A stretch of 64,000 bases of DNA from Acanthosepion esculentum (GCA_964036315.1 OZ038496.1:19308185-19372184), one strand, 5' to 3'; shown: positions 33,011 through 45,532, numbered from the stretch's first letter. The notes: generated from the sequence alone by a model not told the origin. Program-made: numbers and translations.

Positions 33011-34664
33011 TAAACAATACATCCCTTTATTACCTTATTACTTTATTACATATGTTCTCATATATTTGGTGATAATTTTATACTTTTATTATTTTGTTAT
33101 TTATTGGTTGGTCTTTAAAGTAATAATAGTAATAATGTGTTTCTGTTTACTCCAATATCCAGTGTAAAATATATATGTGTTTATGCATGTATGTTTCTAT
33201 GTGTATACCTGTGATGATTGCTTTGTGCTGTGGTGGATGGGGGGGGCTTACATGGTTCAATGATTCTGAGAGCAATGTTGTTAGGAGTTCTAAACTCCTG
33301 GTAGGGCCACTCTTGGTGGCATGGTCAAAGATGAGGACCCAGACTAAGCATGACCAACCCAACAGATCTCAACAGTTGAACCAATGGATGAAGAGGGCTA
33401 TGCATGATGGATATGTTGCAGAAGGTGCCACTCAAATTTGTAACAGAGTCAGTGGCAGTTGTGTTGCAGTTTCATAAATGGATTTTGCATATTTCATTCC
33501 ATATGTTCCACAGAGGAAGGTCATGAAATCAAGTGTGTGGATCACTTCCTGGCAAGTTGAACTCCACCTAAAACAAATTGATGCTATCGGCACTTTCTTC
33601 AACTCTGATTTTCTTTGACCCCAAATCAACTCTTGTAAAGCCAAATGGCAATAGGGAATGGATGATGGGAGCAGGTTTTGGTCAGACTGGAATCTTCTAG
33701 TCCTGAACCTGCATCTTGGTGATGAATTTAGTCAATTTGGACAGATAAGCTTGTGTGCGTGCGTGCATGTGTGTGTTTAAAAAAGATTACATGCCACCCT
33801 GGAAATAATTCTTAAACGAAAAATACCATGACAATACTGCTGCTACCTATGATAATTTTGGTCACAATAATTGTAATATGAATTTTTCATGTCATTATAA
33901 TGGGAGCTGGTAATATGCATACTTATATTTGATATGTAAAAATCATTTTAAATAAGTAATTCTATTGCATTTACTTGATCTAAAAAGAAATATAGTCTAT
34001 TAGTAATTAAGAGTAAAAATATATTAAAATTGTAGTTAAATATAACGTATTCTAACCCAAACACCCCTTTTAGAAAGAATCTTTAAGTATACGAGTATGA
34101 AAAAAATGCCGAAAAAAAAATTTGCCGAAAAACTTTTTGTTATTAATAATAAAAACAAAAACCCAGATGACATGCATTTAACGGATGTCAGAATTCGTTG
34201 AAAAATACACCCCTACCCTCCCTAAACTTAACCTCTTTTTCGAACGTAACTCTTAACTGATACAACAATAGTTAATAAAAATGAACACACTACTGCCCCT
34301 GTCTGAATGATTATATATATATGATGTGTGTGTGTATGTATTTTTTGTATTTGTCCTAAATAGGTTAAATAGTAGGGCAAACTGTGCTCTTCATCTTTGG
34401 TTGGTAACCAACATAGGAGAATTAAAATTCTGAATTCTCAAACCTGAGTAGATGGAACTTATTAGTGTTGGAACATATTATCATCTGAGGGAAGGAAAAC
34501 TCTGACAGAAAACCAACTCTTCCTCAGAATACAGAGTTTAGACATGGGCCAATCACTCTGCTCCCATAGGACAGTTTTATTGCAGAAACCTCACCCCGTG
34601 TTCTTATGTTCCAAAAGGCACAAGACAGATAGCAATAACAAATACACTGATGTCTTTTTACCTT
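33011..34664. other. No defendable gene
   Basis: 33200-33720 is GC-richer than its surroundings and has short frames on both strands (up to 100 codons) without motifs. Phrases such as cttacatggttcaatgattc look like a dispersed repeat of unknown class. The remainder is AT-rich with small simple repeats. Confidence 0.45.
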
Positions 34665-34925
34665 TGATTGATTGATTTTGAAGTTTATTTAAAGCCAGAA
34701 AATATTTTTAAATTGTAAGAATTTTTTTGAAGATAATAATGATTTGGTGGTACAATTCTTACTAATTAACCCATATCTGGGAGGAGATGAGGTGAATCCA
34801 TACCATTCCCAAGGCTATTTGTGTGTATGTGAATATAACATAACAAACTACAATTAAAAATTCCAAGCCATTATCTATAATACCATATGGGAACCAATGT
34901 TTCAACATCATATGGCCATAAGCCT
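34665..34925 (-). mobile_element. 5S-tRNA SINE with deletion in the 5S head
   Basis: The tail, body and tRNA-like part are on the minus strand as in the family. The 5S part goes directly from the tRNA junction to ggttcccatatgg and tgttgaaacattg, losing the central ~70 nt that hold the 5S internal promoter. Probably transcriptionally dead. Confidence 0.7.
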
Positions 34926-34944
34926 GCTTTTTGCATTATTTACG

Positions 34945-35460
34945 TTAGTATATTTTAAGAGTACATTAATTTAAAACTTTTGGCTGCAATGTACTATTTT
35001 GACACCTTTCATTTTTTTTATTTAATTGAGCGTTAATACAGACCCCACAATATCACTCTATTGTAAATCATTTTGATTTTTTTTTTTTTTTTTGCATTTT
35101 TTAAGTTACTGCATTGTAGGAGCATCATAGTTCAATGTCTCTGGCTATAATGCACCATTTTGCCCCGCCCTTGAAAAATCCTTTTTTTTTTTCAGTTGAA
35201 TGGTGATGCAGACCCCAGACTGTTATCATTCATTTACAGGTCATCCAGATTTTTTTTGTATTTTTTTAAGTTAGCATAGTATCTTAATTTAATACCTCTG
35301 GCTACAATGCACCATTTTATGCCACCTCCCTTAAAAAATGAGTCATTTTTTTAAGTTAAATGCTAATATGCCTCCACAATATCATCTTATCACATGTCAA
35401 CCTGATTTGTTACCTTTTGTATTCGTTAAGTTACCACATTTTTAGGTGTTACTGTATAAT
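34945..35460 (+). repeat. Diverged ~165-bp tandem repeat (three units)
   Basis: Recurring landmarks are cagaccccacaatatcac / cagaccccagactg / tgcctccacaatatcatc and ctctggctataatgcaccat / ctctggctacaatgcaccat, each with a poly-T run. Unit spacing is about 162-170 bp. Confidence 0.75.
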
Positions 35461-35504
35461 AATTTTACCTTCAAAAAACTGTTTAGTTAGTGTAATGAAA
35501 TAAA

Positions 35505-35640
35505 TTGGGAGAAGTAAAATAAGCAAACCAAGTTCAAATTCCAAGCTACTCTGTTGCATTTACTTTCACATAAATACTCTTGGAAAAGGCATGAACTCAT
35601 CTCTTCTCCCCACGGCTATGGATTAAATAACTTCATAGAC
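35505..35640 (+). mobile_element. 5S-tRNA SINE fragment
   Basis: Contains the B-box-like aagttcaaattcc and the body ttggaaaaggcatgaactca, ccacggctatggattaaata. Both ends are missing. Confidence 0.6.
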
Positions 35641-36626
35641 TGAGATCTCTAACTCTGGTACACTTTTGAATTCAGAACCAGCTTAAAGAGGGATGGGTTC
35701 TGTCAGGCTATTTTACCCTAGACGTACCTACTGCTGCTATGGATGCAGTACATGTGGTGCATCTACAACCTTGATGAGTTATGACATTCATGAAGCAGAA
35801 GTAACCACAAAAATGAAATTTAGATCATTATGCCAGGATTTCTTTACAATAAATTGTTTTCCTCTTATTCTCTGTTCTTCTTCATTCTTCCTTTTATCAT
35901 TTGATTATTCTGTCGGAAAATGAAATAAAAATCAATAAACAAAATAATAATAACAATGAATAAAATAAAAAGAAAGACATTTTCCTTTGATGCTTCTAAG
36001 AAAGGAACCAGAAATTTTATTATCCCACTTGGCTTTGCTAAACACCTGTTAGGTGATGCTGCTTAAGTTCTATAAAAAGATAAACATTTCCTTGCTATTC
36101 CTCACATTCTACCCCTTGTTCCAAGATGTAGCAGAATGTGGATGAAGATATCCCTGCTGGGGATGTCTCTTTTCCACAGTCAACTGATGACTGAACTCAC
36201 TCTCCACTTTCCAACGCATAGCATTCGAACATGTTTTGCAGTGTCACCCATGAAGTAAGTACAAACTTTTTCTTTGGTCATCTCAACTCAGTAGAAAGCT
36301 GACTTGAGCTTGACCATTGTAATCATTCTTATCAATACTTACCCTAAATTACTTCTGGAACAGAAAAAGGAAATGGACATACCTAAGAGACATTCTGAAC
36401 TTTGTTTCTCTACAGTTACTAATAAAAAAATAGAATAAACAGTTCATAAGAGAAACCTAAGTTTTTGTTGCTTCTACATTAATTGTTTATATGTAGACAT
36501 ACCTATACCAATGCACAATCTTTAAATTTGATCTGTCTTCATTCATTTTAGGGTTAAAAATCATTTTTCTCTTTTCTTCCAATTCATTTATTGCTTCTTT
36601 TCCTTTTGCCATAATCTTTTTTCCAG
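35641..36626. other. No gene seen
   Basis: No recognisable repeat or ORF. The low-complexity array starts immediately after. Confidence 0.5.
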
Positions 36627-39110
36627 TCATTTCTCTTCTATTCCCAATCCATTTTTCTCTTCTTTTTCCAGTTTATTTTTCTCTTCTTTTTTCAGTTTAT
36701 TTTTCTCTTCTTTTTCCAGTTTATTTTTCTCTTCTTTTTCCAGTTTATTTTTCTCTTCTTTTTCCAGTTTATTTTTCTCTTCTTTTTCCAGTTTATTTTT
36801 TTCTTCTTTTTCCAGTTTATTTTTCTCTTCTTTTTCCAGTTTATTTTTCTCTTCTTTTCCAAATTCATTTTTCTCTTCTTTTTCCTGTTTATTTTTCTCT
36901 TCTTTTTTCAGTTTATTTTTTTCTTCTTTTTCCAGTTTATTTTTCTCTTCTTTTTCCAGTTTATTTTTCTCTTCTTTTCCAAATTCATTTTTCTCTTCTT
37001 TTTCCTGTTTATTTTTCTCTTCTTTTTTCAGTTTATTTTTTTCTTCTTTTTCCAGTTTATTTTTCTCTTCTTTTTCCAGTTTATTTTTCTCTTCTTTTCC
37101 AAATTCATTTTTCTCTTCTTTTTCCTGTTTATTTTTCTCTTCTTTTTTCAGTTTATTTTTTTCTTCTTTTTCCAGTTTATTTTTCTCTTCTTTTTCCAGT
37201 TTATTTTTCTCTTCTTTTCCAAATTCATTTTTCTCTTCTTTTTCCTGTTTATTTTTCTCTTCTTTTTTCAGTTTATTTTTTTCTTCTTTTTCCAGTTTAT
37301 TTTTCTCTTCTTTTTCCAGTTTATTTTTCTCTTCTTTTCCAAATTCATTTTTCTCTTCTTTTTCCTGTTCATTTTTCTCTTCTTTTTTCAGTTTATTTTT
37401 CTCTTCTTTTTCCAGTTTATTTTTCTCTTCTTTTTCCAGTTTATTTTTCTCTTCTTTTCCAAATTCATTTTTCTCTTCTTTTTCCTGTTTATTTTTCTCT
37501 TCTTTTTCCTGTTTATTTTTCTCTTCTTTTTCCAGTTTATTTTTCTCTTCTTTTCCAAATTCATTTTTCTCTTCTTTTTCCTGTTTATTTTTCTCCTCGT
37601 TTCCAAATTCATTTTTACTTCTTTTCCTGTTTATTTTTCTCTTCTTTTTCAAATTCATTTTTCTCTTCTTTTTCCAGTTTATTTTTCTCTTCTTTTTCCA
37701 GTTTATTTTTCTCTTCTTTTCCAAATTCATTTTTCTCTTCTTTTTCCTGTTTATTTTTCTCTTCTTTTTTCAGTTTATTTTTTTCTTCTTTTTCCAGTTT
37801 ATTTTTCTCTTCTTTTTCCAGTTTATTTTTCTCTTCTTTTCCAAATTCATTTTTCTCTTCTTTTTCCTGTTTATTTTTCTCTTCTTTTTTCAGTTTATTT
37901 TTTTCTTCTTTTTCCAGTTTATTTTTCTCTTCTTTTTCCAGTTTATTTTTCTCTTCTTTTCCAAATTCATTTTTCTCTTCTTTTTCCTGTTTATTTTTCT
38001 CTTCTTTTTTCAGTTTATTTTTTTCTTCTTTTTCCAGTTTATTTTTCTCTTCTTTTTCCAGTTTATTTTTCTCTTCTTTTCCAAATTCATTTTTCTCTTC
38101 TTTTTTCAGTTTATTTTTCTCTTCTTTTTCCAGTTTATTTTTCTCTTCTTTTTCCAGTTTATTTTTCTCTTCTTTTCCAAATTCATTTTTCTCTTCTTTT
38201 TCCTGTTCATTTTTCTCTTCTTTTTTCAGTTTATTTTTCTCTTCTTTTTCCAGTTTATTTTTCTCTTCTTTTTCCAGTTTATTTTTCTCTTCTTTTCCAA
38301 ATTCATTTTTCTCTTCTTTTTCCTGTTTATTTTTCTCTTCTTTTTCCAGTTTATTTTTCTCTTCTTTTCCAAATTCATTTTTCTCTTCTTTTTCCAGTTT
38401 ATTTTTCTCTTCTTTTCCAAATTCATTTTTACTTCTTTTCCTGTTTATTTTTCTCTTCTTTTTCAAATTCATTTTTCTCTTCTTTTTCCAGTTTATTTTT
38501 CTCTTCTTTTCCAAATTCATTTTTCTCTTCTTTTTCCTGTTTATTTTTCTCTTCTTTTTTCAGTTTATTTTTTTCTTCTTTTTCCAGTTTATTTTTCTCT
38601 TCTTTTTCCAGTTTATTTTTCTCTTCTTTTCCAAATTCATTTTTCTCTTCTTTTTTCAGTTTATTTTTCTCTTCTTTTTCCAGTTTATTTTTCTCTTCTT
38701 TTTCCAGTTTATTTTTCTCTTCTTTTCCAAATTCATTTTTCTCTTCTTTTTCCTGTTTATTTTTCTCTTCTTTTTCCAGTTTATTTTTCTCTTCTTTTCC
38801 AAATTCATTTTTCTCTTCTTTTTCCTGTTTATTTTTCTCCTCGTTTCCAAATTCATTTTTACTTCTTTTCCTGTTTATTTTTCTCTTCTTTTTCAAATTC
38901 ATTTTTCTCTTCTTTTTCCAGTTTATTTTTCTCTTCTTTTTCCAGTTTATTTTTCTCTTCTTTTTCCAGTTTATTTTTCTCTTCTTTTTCCAATTCATTT
39001 CTCTCTTCTTTTTCCAGTTTATTTTTCTCTTCTTTTTCCAATTCATTTCTCTCTTCTCTTTCCAGTTTATTTCTATTCATTTCCTGCCACTCTTCTTTTG
39101 CCTTCTTCAT
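36627..39110 (-). repeat. 2.5-kb higher-order minisatellite encoding a Lys/Glu/Asn repeat
   Basis: The basic unit is 24 bp (ttttccagtttatttttctc plus ttct on the plus strand). Five variant units form a 120-bp higher-order repeat, exactly reiterated over 36901-37380 and again at 37741-38100. On the minus strand each unit encodes eight residues of the type EKEEKNKL, with variants KKEEKNKQ and GKEEKNEF. Three long frames (367, 301 and 205 codons) are offset by a recurrent short unit near 37615, 38425 and 38860 (ttttacttcttttcctg). Three offsets at the same variant unit mean the frameshift was copied with the array. No flanking gene features are visible, so a real product is unproven. Confidence 0.95.
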
Positions 39111-40224
39111 CTTTTCCAGTCATTTTCTTTTCTTTCCAACTTCATTTTGTTCACTTTTAACATTTGTTTCTTCTTTTTTTTTAAGTGTTCTTTTAGCCAA
39201 TTCATAGTCGGAAGTGAACTGCTGCTTTTAACATTGGGATAAATATTGAAAAAACAACAGAGGACATGGAGTCTCCTCTGACATTTGGAAATGCCATTAA
39301 TTAACTTGTGATTTTCTTTTTCTACCCAACTCCTAGATTTTGGCCTGGCTTAGGCTGGTGATGTTGTATGTCAGGGACACTATTTGACATTCTATCCAAA
39401 CGTGCTCAGTGCAAAGCTGTTAATATAAATAAAATAAATAAACACTTAAATTCATTGTAACAATTTCACATTTTGTATCTCATTCTTGAACATTTACTGA
39501 TACAATTGAAATAACTGTTTTAAAATTTATTTTCTATATTTATTTAAAGATGATAATAACTTTGATTTGCTTAAGCAAGCAATTGTGATTATTTCCTTTT
39601 GACTAAAAGCAAAGTTATCTAGTAAAGTTGATATACTGACATCTAAATTTCTGCCATAATTTCTCAGTTGTGATGTTATCATTTTCAGGACTGTATCAGG
39701 GACAAATGTTTTGGGGAGAGGAAAAAAAAATTTAGAATTTAGCATTAAGTTAACAAAGGCCACCAATATGGTTAGTGGAAAGAACATTTAAAATTTCCCA
39801 TACGTCTAGATTGGCAGAAATCATTTTAAATAAGAGAGAAATGTGTTAAAATTGAAAGAACTTTTCGTCTTTTTTTGAATGTCTACAGGGAAAATATAGA
39901 TTTATTAATGAAGAAAAAAAATTTGTTTTTTTTATTTAGTTCTTTTTTATTTGGGACTGAAAAAGAATAAAACAATTACAAGAACATTTTAAGCTATTTT
40001 CTCATCTGTCTTCCAGTACTGTATGTTTTTAGTGTTTTGTGGAAGATCATGCCTTGAAAATTTCCCAAATAGGATACTTTGATGTGATTTCCTTTCAGAA
40101 AACAAGTTTGCAGCTTCTATCACATCAATATAAACCCTGTAAAAAAAAGTACAATTGGTAAAAATTTGTGGGGGAACCAAGACCCCCCCCCCCTGCCCAC
40201 TTTTATGGCCCTGTTATTTACATT
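39111..40224. other. No gene seen
   Basis: AT-rich. A poly-C run at about 40184-40193 is the only notable feature. An 86-codon minus-strand frame at 39527-39787 has no motif I recognise. Confidence 0.45.
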
Positions 40225-40440
40225 ATTTAAATTCAGATTCATGTCATTATCTTTGTTACTATTCAGCCACTGTTAACACTTTTGTACTGAACCCTTCATT
40301 TAATCTATCATTTTTATTCTGTTGTCCATGTATGGGGACATCTAAGTTCGGTATTGTCCCCGCATAGTAGATTAAAGTGTTGGTTTGTGAATATGGTGAC
40401 ATGGTAATTAGGAGTTCAATCCCTGGGCAGGGCAGAACAG
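40225..40440 (+). mobile_element. S2/R1-related repeat fragment
   Basis: Contains cattttgtactgaacccttc and tagattaaagtgttggtttg (R1-like). It ends in a tRNA-like B box, gagttcaatccctgggcag, matching the S2 head. Confidence 0.5.
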
Positions 40441-40499
40441 ACCTAGATTCAAAGGAAATAGTTTAAGCAGTAACTGAGATGTACAATATAAGAATAAAT

Positions 40500-40790
40500 A
40501 CAAGTCATCCACATTATTTAATCCATAAATGGGAAGATGGATTCATGCCTTTTCCAAGGGTAATAGTTCTTAGTGAACACAAAAAACATTGAACATTTTT
40601 TAATTGGTATCTTTATCTTTGTTGTTTTTATCACTTTATTTCAACTTCTGTTCCAATCCTTAGGTGCTTACTGCCACATCAGCTATATGTTAATTAGTAC
40701 GACTTGTATCACTAAACCATTATTATCTCAAAAAAAATTCTTACAATCTAAAATAATATTTTAACCTGCAAAGACAGAACAAACGTTGAA
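40500..40790. mobile_element. Two opposed SINE fragments
   Basis: 40500-40590 matches the 5S-tRNA SINE body on the minus strand. 40670-40790 matches the body-to-tail on the plus strand (taattagtacgacttgtatc, ttcttacaatctaaaataat). Both are truncated. Confidence 0.55.
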
Positions 40791-40849
40791 ATGTTTTTGT
40801 TATCCTTATTATTTTTATCACAGTATTTCCATCTCTGTTCCAATTCTCA

Positions 40850-41210
40850 GAGATTTACAGCTACATCACGTTGAAACACCAGTTCCCATACAATCACTGA
40901 AGTTAAGCAACATCAAGCCTGGTCAGTACCTAGATGGTTGACTGCTTGGAAATACCAGGTGCTGTAAGCTTTGATGTGCAGGTGGTAATAGCTTGGAATT
41001 GTTAATCAGAGATCTGAGTTACAATTCCTGTTGGTCTGTTATATTCACATGTGCAAAAATCATTTGGATAGGTATGAATCCACTTCTTTTTCCCCCAGCT
41101 ATAGGTTAATTTGTAAGATTTGTATCACTAAAAAACTTATTACAATCTAATAATGTATTTTATGGCTTTAAATAACCTGCAAATGGTTGAGAAGCTATAG
41201 AAAATTAATC
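40850..41210 (+). mobile_element. 5S rRNA-tRNA chimeric SINE (reference copy)
   Basis: The most complete member. 40859-40970 aligns with 5S rRNA over its whole length: cacgttgaaacaccagttcc, aatcactgaagttaagcaac, ggtcagtacctagatggttg and actgcttggaaataccaggt, then gctgtaagc. The internal control blocks of a type 1 Pol III promoter are recognisable. 40975-41045 is tRNA-like (A-box-like gtgcaggtggtaatagc, B-box-like gagttacaattcc). The family body and 3' tail (tatggctttaaataacctgc, ttgagaagctatagaaaatt) follow. 5S-headed SINEs (SINE3, and the 5S-tRNA AmnSINE/Deu type) are known in vertebrates and amphioxus. I cannot say whether this lineage is described. Confidence 0.85.
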
Positions 41211-42424
41211 AATGAAAACCAATTCTCTGGTGTCCTTTGTATTCAATTAAGTGTCAAGGAATTTTTAAAATACAGGGAAATACAGCTGGAATATTGAGAT
41301 AAAAACAACAAAAATGAGGATAATGTTTCAAATGATTTATCAGATAATGATAACCCCAAAATTCAAAATTCAGAATTTAAAACTTTCCCAAAGAATCATT
41401 CACCATTTTTCTGCATATTGATAAATTTCTACCTGAAAAATGACAGGTCTGTCACAATATCAATAACTCCCATTCATAAGAAGGTATATTTTTATGATTT
41501 CTGCTGCTAAACAATATAAAACACTTTCAATTCATTCACAAATAAGTCATTTGTAATATCGTTAGGGATAGTTTTTAAAAAATATTTTTTGCCCTTTAGG
41601 CCAAAATAGCTTTGTTACTTTTTTCCCCACCCTGTGGTTCCTGTCTATTATCAATGCCACTGTATAATGTCATATTGTTGAAATATTTCATTGACCATTC
41701 CAGAACAGATTTTGCTTTCTCTGCCTTCATCACTATCTCTGAATTGTCTCAAATTATTATCCAATTCCCTACCAGGTTAAGAAGACATGGAACAAAGATA
41801 TTTCTCACAAAATATCTCATCAACTGTTCCCAGGACAATAATTGATTTCACTGCTTTCATCACTATGTATGAATTTTCTTGAATTCCTGTCCAATTCCCT
41901 ATGAAATTAGGAAGACAAAGAAATTTCTGGTGAGATAGCACATCGGCCAATTCAAAAGTAGTTAAATGGACGTTCTTTTTAAGCCATCTTTGATTACAGA
42001 ATGCCTACTCTTACATGATCAAATTAGCTAAGATTGACATGAATGTCAGTAATAATAGTCTGTCAATAATAGAATTCAGATCACTGGGTAAAATCTTGGA
42101 ATATGTGCAAAGGTAAAAAGATGGCAGCCATTAATGAGAGTAAAGAAAGAAGGTTTCATGACAGGGTGGTAAGAAAAGAAGAAAATGGTAGAGAGAAGAC
42201 GATGAAGAAGGAAAAGAAAAAATATATTCTAATGCTTGGTCTTGTACAAGATGGCTAACTTATTTCATCTTGAGCGTCGTATGGCAGTCCATATATGATT
42301 GTATTTTAATTGCAGACAATTCGGTTAATTGTAAATTGTCATTTCTTATGACAAAACAAGTTTTCCATATTTTATTATTTATTCTTGGTCTACAAAATGC
42401 CAGAACAGGAAATTGCCTCAGTCT
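41211..42424. other. No gene seen
   Basis: Contains a diverged direct repeat at 41680-41840 versus 41830-41940 (gctttcatcactatgtatga, caattccctatgaaattagg). No motif-bearing ORF. Confidence 0.45.
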
Positions 42425-42665
42425 AATTTTGTTTTAAACTTGATCTTGTACTCTTGCTTGTGAAACTCTCTCCCGGCTACTTGTTTTCCAGTCACATTTG
42501 ATCTTCAGATATTTAAAAGCAATATCAATTGTTATCTTAAAGTTTCTTAATTTCTGTTTGTTTATTGTTCTCACGCCTTAAAAATGTTTTTACATATTCT
42601 TTCACACTCAGTAATTCCCTGTGTGTTAATGACCTAGTTGCCTTGCTTGGGGTGAAATGCTTAAA
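42425..42665 (+). mobile_element. LINE-C 3' fragment
   Basis: Plus-strand copy ending ttgccttgcttggggtgaaa, directly followed by (TA)n at 42676-42728. 5'-truncated. Confidence 0.7.
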
Positions 42666-42670
42666 AAATT

Positions 42671-42731
<61 letters not shown>

Positions 42732-42973
42732 TGCAACAAAATCCAAAATTACTTCATATGGGTGGGGCGTATAGATGTATTTCAACCTTTCAACCAACAA
42801 GAAGTATGTTATAAACCAACAGATTTATTACCTGTACTATATATTTATATATATATATGATAAAAATATAGTTTTAATGTATATGATGTTTATGAGTTAA
42901 AGGGCTTGATATCAGAGATACAGCATAAGTACAAGAAGTATATTATATATACCAATGGATTTATTACCTGTAC

Positions 42974-43011
<38 letters not shown>

Positions 43012-43242
43012 AGGTAAATAAAAAGAAAGAACAGTAAGATATAAAATCCGGTGTTCTTATAGATATTTTTATTTTTACACAATTCGCTTGACGATATTTT
43101 TATTTTTCCAAAATTTGCTTGACGAGGAAATGGAACTAATGTCTTTGGTTTAATAACAAAATTAAATTCAGGGGCTTTAGCTTCCATTTCTGAAACATGG
43201 TATCACTGTGTAGCGAAAAAAACATATTTTAAATCAATTAAT

Positions 43243-43280
<38 letters not shown>

Positions 43281-43350
43281 AAAAATATAGTTTTAAGATA
43301 TACAATATTTATGAGTTAAAGGGCTTGATATCAGAGATACAGCATATGCA
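42671..43350. repeat. (TA)n cluster with two direct repeats
   Basis: TA tracts at 42676-42728, 42842-42860, 42974-43007 and 43246-43278. A 70-bp unit (gataaaaatatagttttaat, agttaaagggcttgatatca, gagatacagcata) occurs at 42857-42925 and 43276-43350, each time directly after a TA tract. Confidence 0.85.
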
Positions 43351-43439
43351 AATATGAAAATGGACATTGAAGTCAATATCCACCGGTGACAGTCTGATGA
43401 CCTGATGCCCACTTTTATATATTTATATTTATATGACAA

Positions 43440-43745
43440 ATTGGAAAATTTCTTGTTGCATGTTTCATCTGTTAGGATTTCATTGGACTGGGCTTTGTTG
43501 ATGTTGCCACATCTACGCATGCACATGCAGTGTGGTATAGTCAGTGAAGAAGGTGATGAAAAGAAAAAGGATACAGACGAATTTGGCTAGATTGAAACAC
43601 AAAATACGCTTTCAAAAATATTCTGAAACTATCTGCGTCTCTCATTTCATGTGCATAAGTAGATGTGGCCATGTCAACAAATCCCAATCAGACGAAATGT
43701 GTCACAAGAAATTTTCATGTTTGTCATATTTTTGTAAAAACTATT
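43440..43745. repeat. Inverted duplication with ~100-bp spacer
   Basis: The left arm contains tttgttgatgttgccacatc then tacgcatgcacatg. The right arm contains catgtgcataagtagatgtg then gccatgtcaacaaa. The arms also share aaatttcttg/caagaaattt. A foldback with moderately diverged arms. Confidence 0.7.
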
Positions 43746-44170
43746 AGCTGATATATAAAATTATACAAACTTAAATATTGTAAAGTACCTTGATGACAGT
43801 GAAAGGAGTCTCTCTGAGCTTTGGTTAGCAATCCTTTTAGTGTTGGTTTCACAATAAAAAGACTTCAGATCGGAAGCAAAACTCATGACAGCTTAATGCT
43901 GTCATTATATTGCATGTTTCCGCCAAGAGGCATGTACTGGTTGATATTGACTGTAATCCAGGGAGGTTAGTCTCTGCAATAATAACACATGAGGACTATT
44001 GTTCGAAGTTTCCGTGGCAAGTCTTTTGCACCGTTATTTTTTATCGACAGATCCAAAAAGTGTGGATGTTCTGACACACGCCTTCACCACTTGAAACAAA
44101 TCATTATGTTGGTTTTCTGACAACTACATCTAATTAGTTCCACACATATCCGGCTACTGTAAAAAACTCT

Positions 44171-44467
44171 ATGAAACAACATCAACTTCATCTTGGCACT
44201 TGGAATGTACAAACTCTCCAGGACAACTCAGCACCAGAAAGAAAAACGGCTCTGGTCCCAATGGAGCTAAAGAAGTACAACATTGACATAAGTGCACTGA
44301 GAAGTAAGCATCAGTCGACTACATGAAACGAGAAAGCAAAAAAGACATCTAACAGTGTTCCTGCTGCACTTGGATACAATACATTCTCCTGTACTGTTTG
44401 TGGTCTTTTGTGCAATTCTCAAGCCAGTCTCAAAAGTCATGCCCGTCATAGGCATGCAGATAATTAG
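44171..44467 (+). pseudogene. Internally deleted LINE: endonuclease start joined to zinc finger
   Basis: One frame of 99 codons with a single stop (44300-44302). It opens LGTWNVQTLQDNSAPERK and TALVPMELKKYNIDISAL, the first strand and helix of an APE-type endonuclease (GTWNVRTL is its usual start). After the stop it reads FSCTVCGLLCNSQASLKS and HARHRH, a C2H2 zinc finger (Cys-x2-Cys-x12-His-x4-His) of the kind found at the extreme C-terminus of some LINE ORFs. The middle of the endonuclease and the whole reverse transcriptase are missing, yet the frame is kept. This could be a SINE-like derivative using LINE ends, or a simple deletion. Confidence 0.7.
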
Positions 44468-44496
44468 TTCGTGGTCGTCGTACACAATGGGAGAAT

Positions 44497-44499
<3 letters not shown>

Positions 44500-44539
<40 letters not shown>

Positions 44540-44619
44540 GTTTGAGTGATTGCTTGTGTAATGTTCTTGTCAGTCAAATTCAACAAAACTTACTGAATTC
44601 TTCTTACCTAAATATAGCT

Positions 44620-44666
<47 letters not shown>

Positions 44667-44820
44667 CCTATGTATTTTTATAAACAAAGGGTGCATTTTA
44701 TTTTAAAAGATTTCTCAATTAATATTAAGGTCAGTAGACAAAATACCAAATAAAATACTAAAATAAACATACCATCTACTCAAATATGGGTATCCACTAA
44801 AAATTACATTGAAATAATAA

Positions 44821-44859
<39 letters not shown>

Positions 44860-45370
44860 GAAACAAAAACACTTAAAAAACCATAGGTGATATTTACTTC
44901 ATAGAAGTCAATAAAAAACAGCATCAAATCATCAGACCTGTAAACCGAATGGAAATGGAAAAATTCCCTCCAGGTTTAAAAATTAAGAATAGGGATTTCA
45001 TATTCAGAGAGTTGGGGAAAGAAAGATGTAAATTTAATTTTTAAACCTGGCATTAATTTTTCATTTACATTTTGTTTACAGGTCTGAAAATTTGAAGCCA
45101 TTTTTATCAACTTCAGTGAAATAAATATCATCAATGGTTTTTTAAATGTTTTCTTATATAATACTTTTTGGTCTGTCTTTGACATAGAGCTCTCAATGAA
45201 TCTATATCTTCTTGGAAATTCCCTATAGATTACCAATAATTTTATTATTAACATATATGTATGTATGTATGTATGTATATATATATATGAGATAACAATA
45301 TATATTTTTATATATCAAAAACAGTATTGAGGAAATTGTAAGACAAATAAACTTTTCCATTTTGTCATAC

Positions 45371-45427
<57 letters not shown>

Positions 45428-45532
45428 GGTTTGTCACTTACCTGATTGATGTTACCTTCAGCACCCTAACTCCAGAATTTAATAGATGAACCCTCTAGGA
45501 ATCACTCCATTCACTCATCAGGAGGTATCATC

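Noticed and set aside
36627..39110. Three long minus-strand ORFs (367, 301, 205 codons) as genuine genes
   Set aside because: They are translations of a 24-bp tandem repeat with a copied frameshift, and no flanking non-repetitive coding sequence, signal or splice structure is visible. Kept as a repeat.
40859..40970. A functional 5S rRNA gene
   Set aside because: It continues without a terminator into a tRNA-like unit and a SINE tail, and other copies share the fusion.
44976..45254. A 92-codon frame as a small host gene
   Set aside because: No recognisable domain, no support from codon pattern, and it lies between TA tracts in a repeat cluster.
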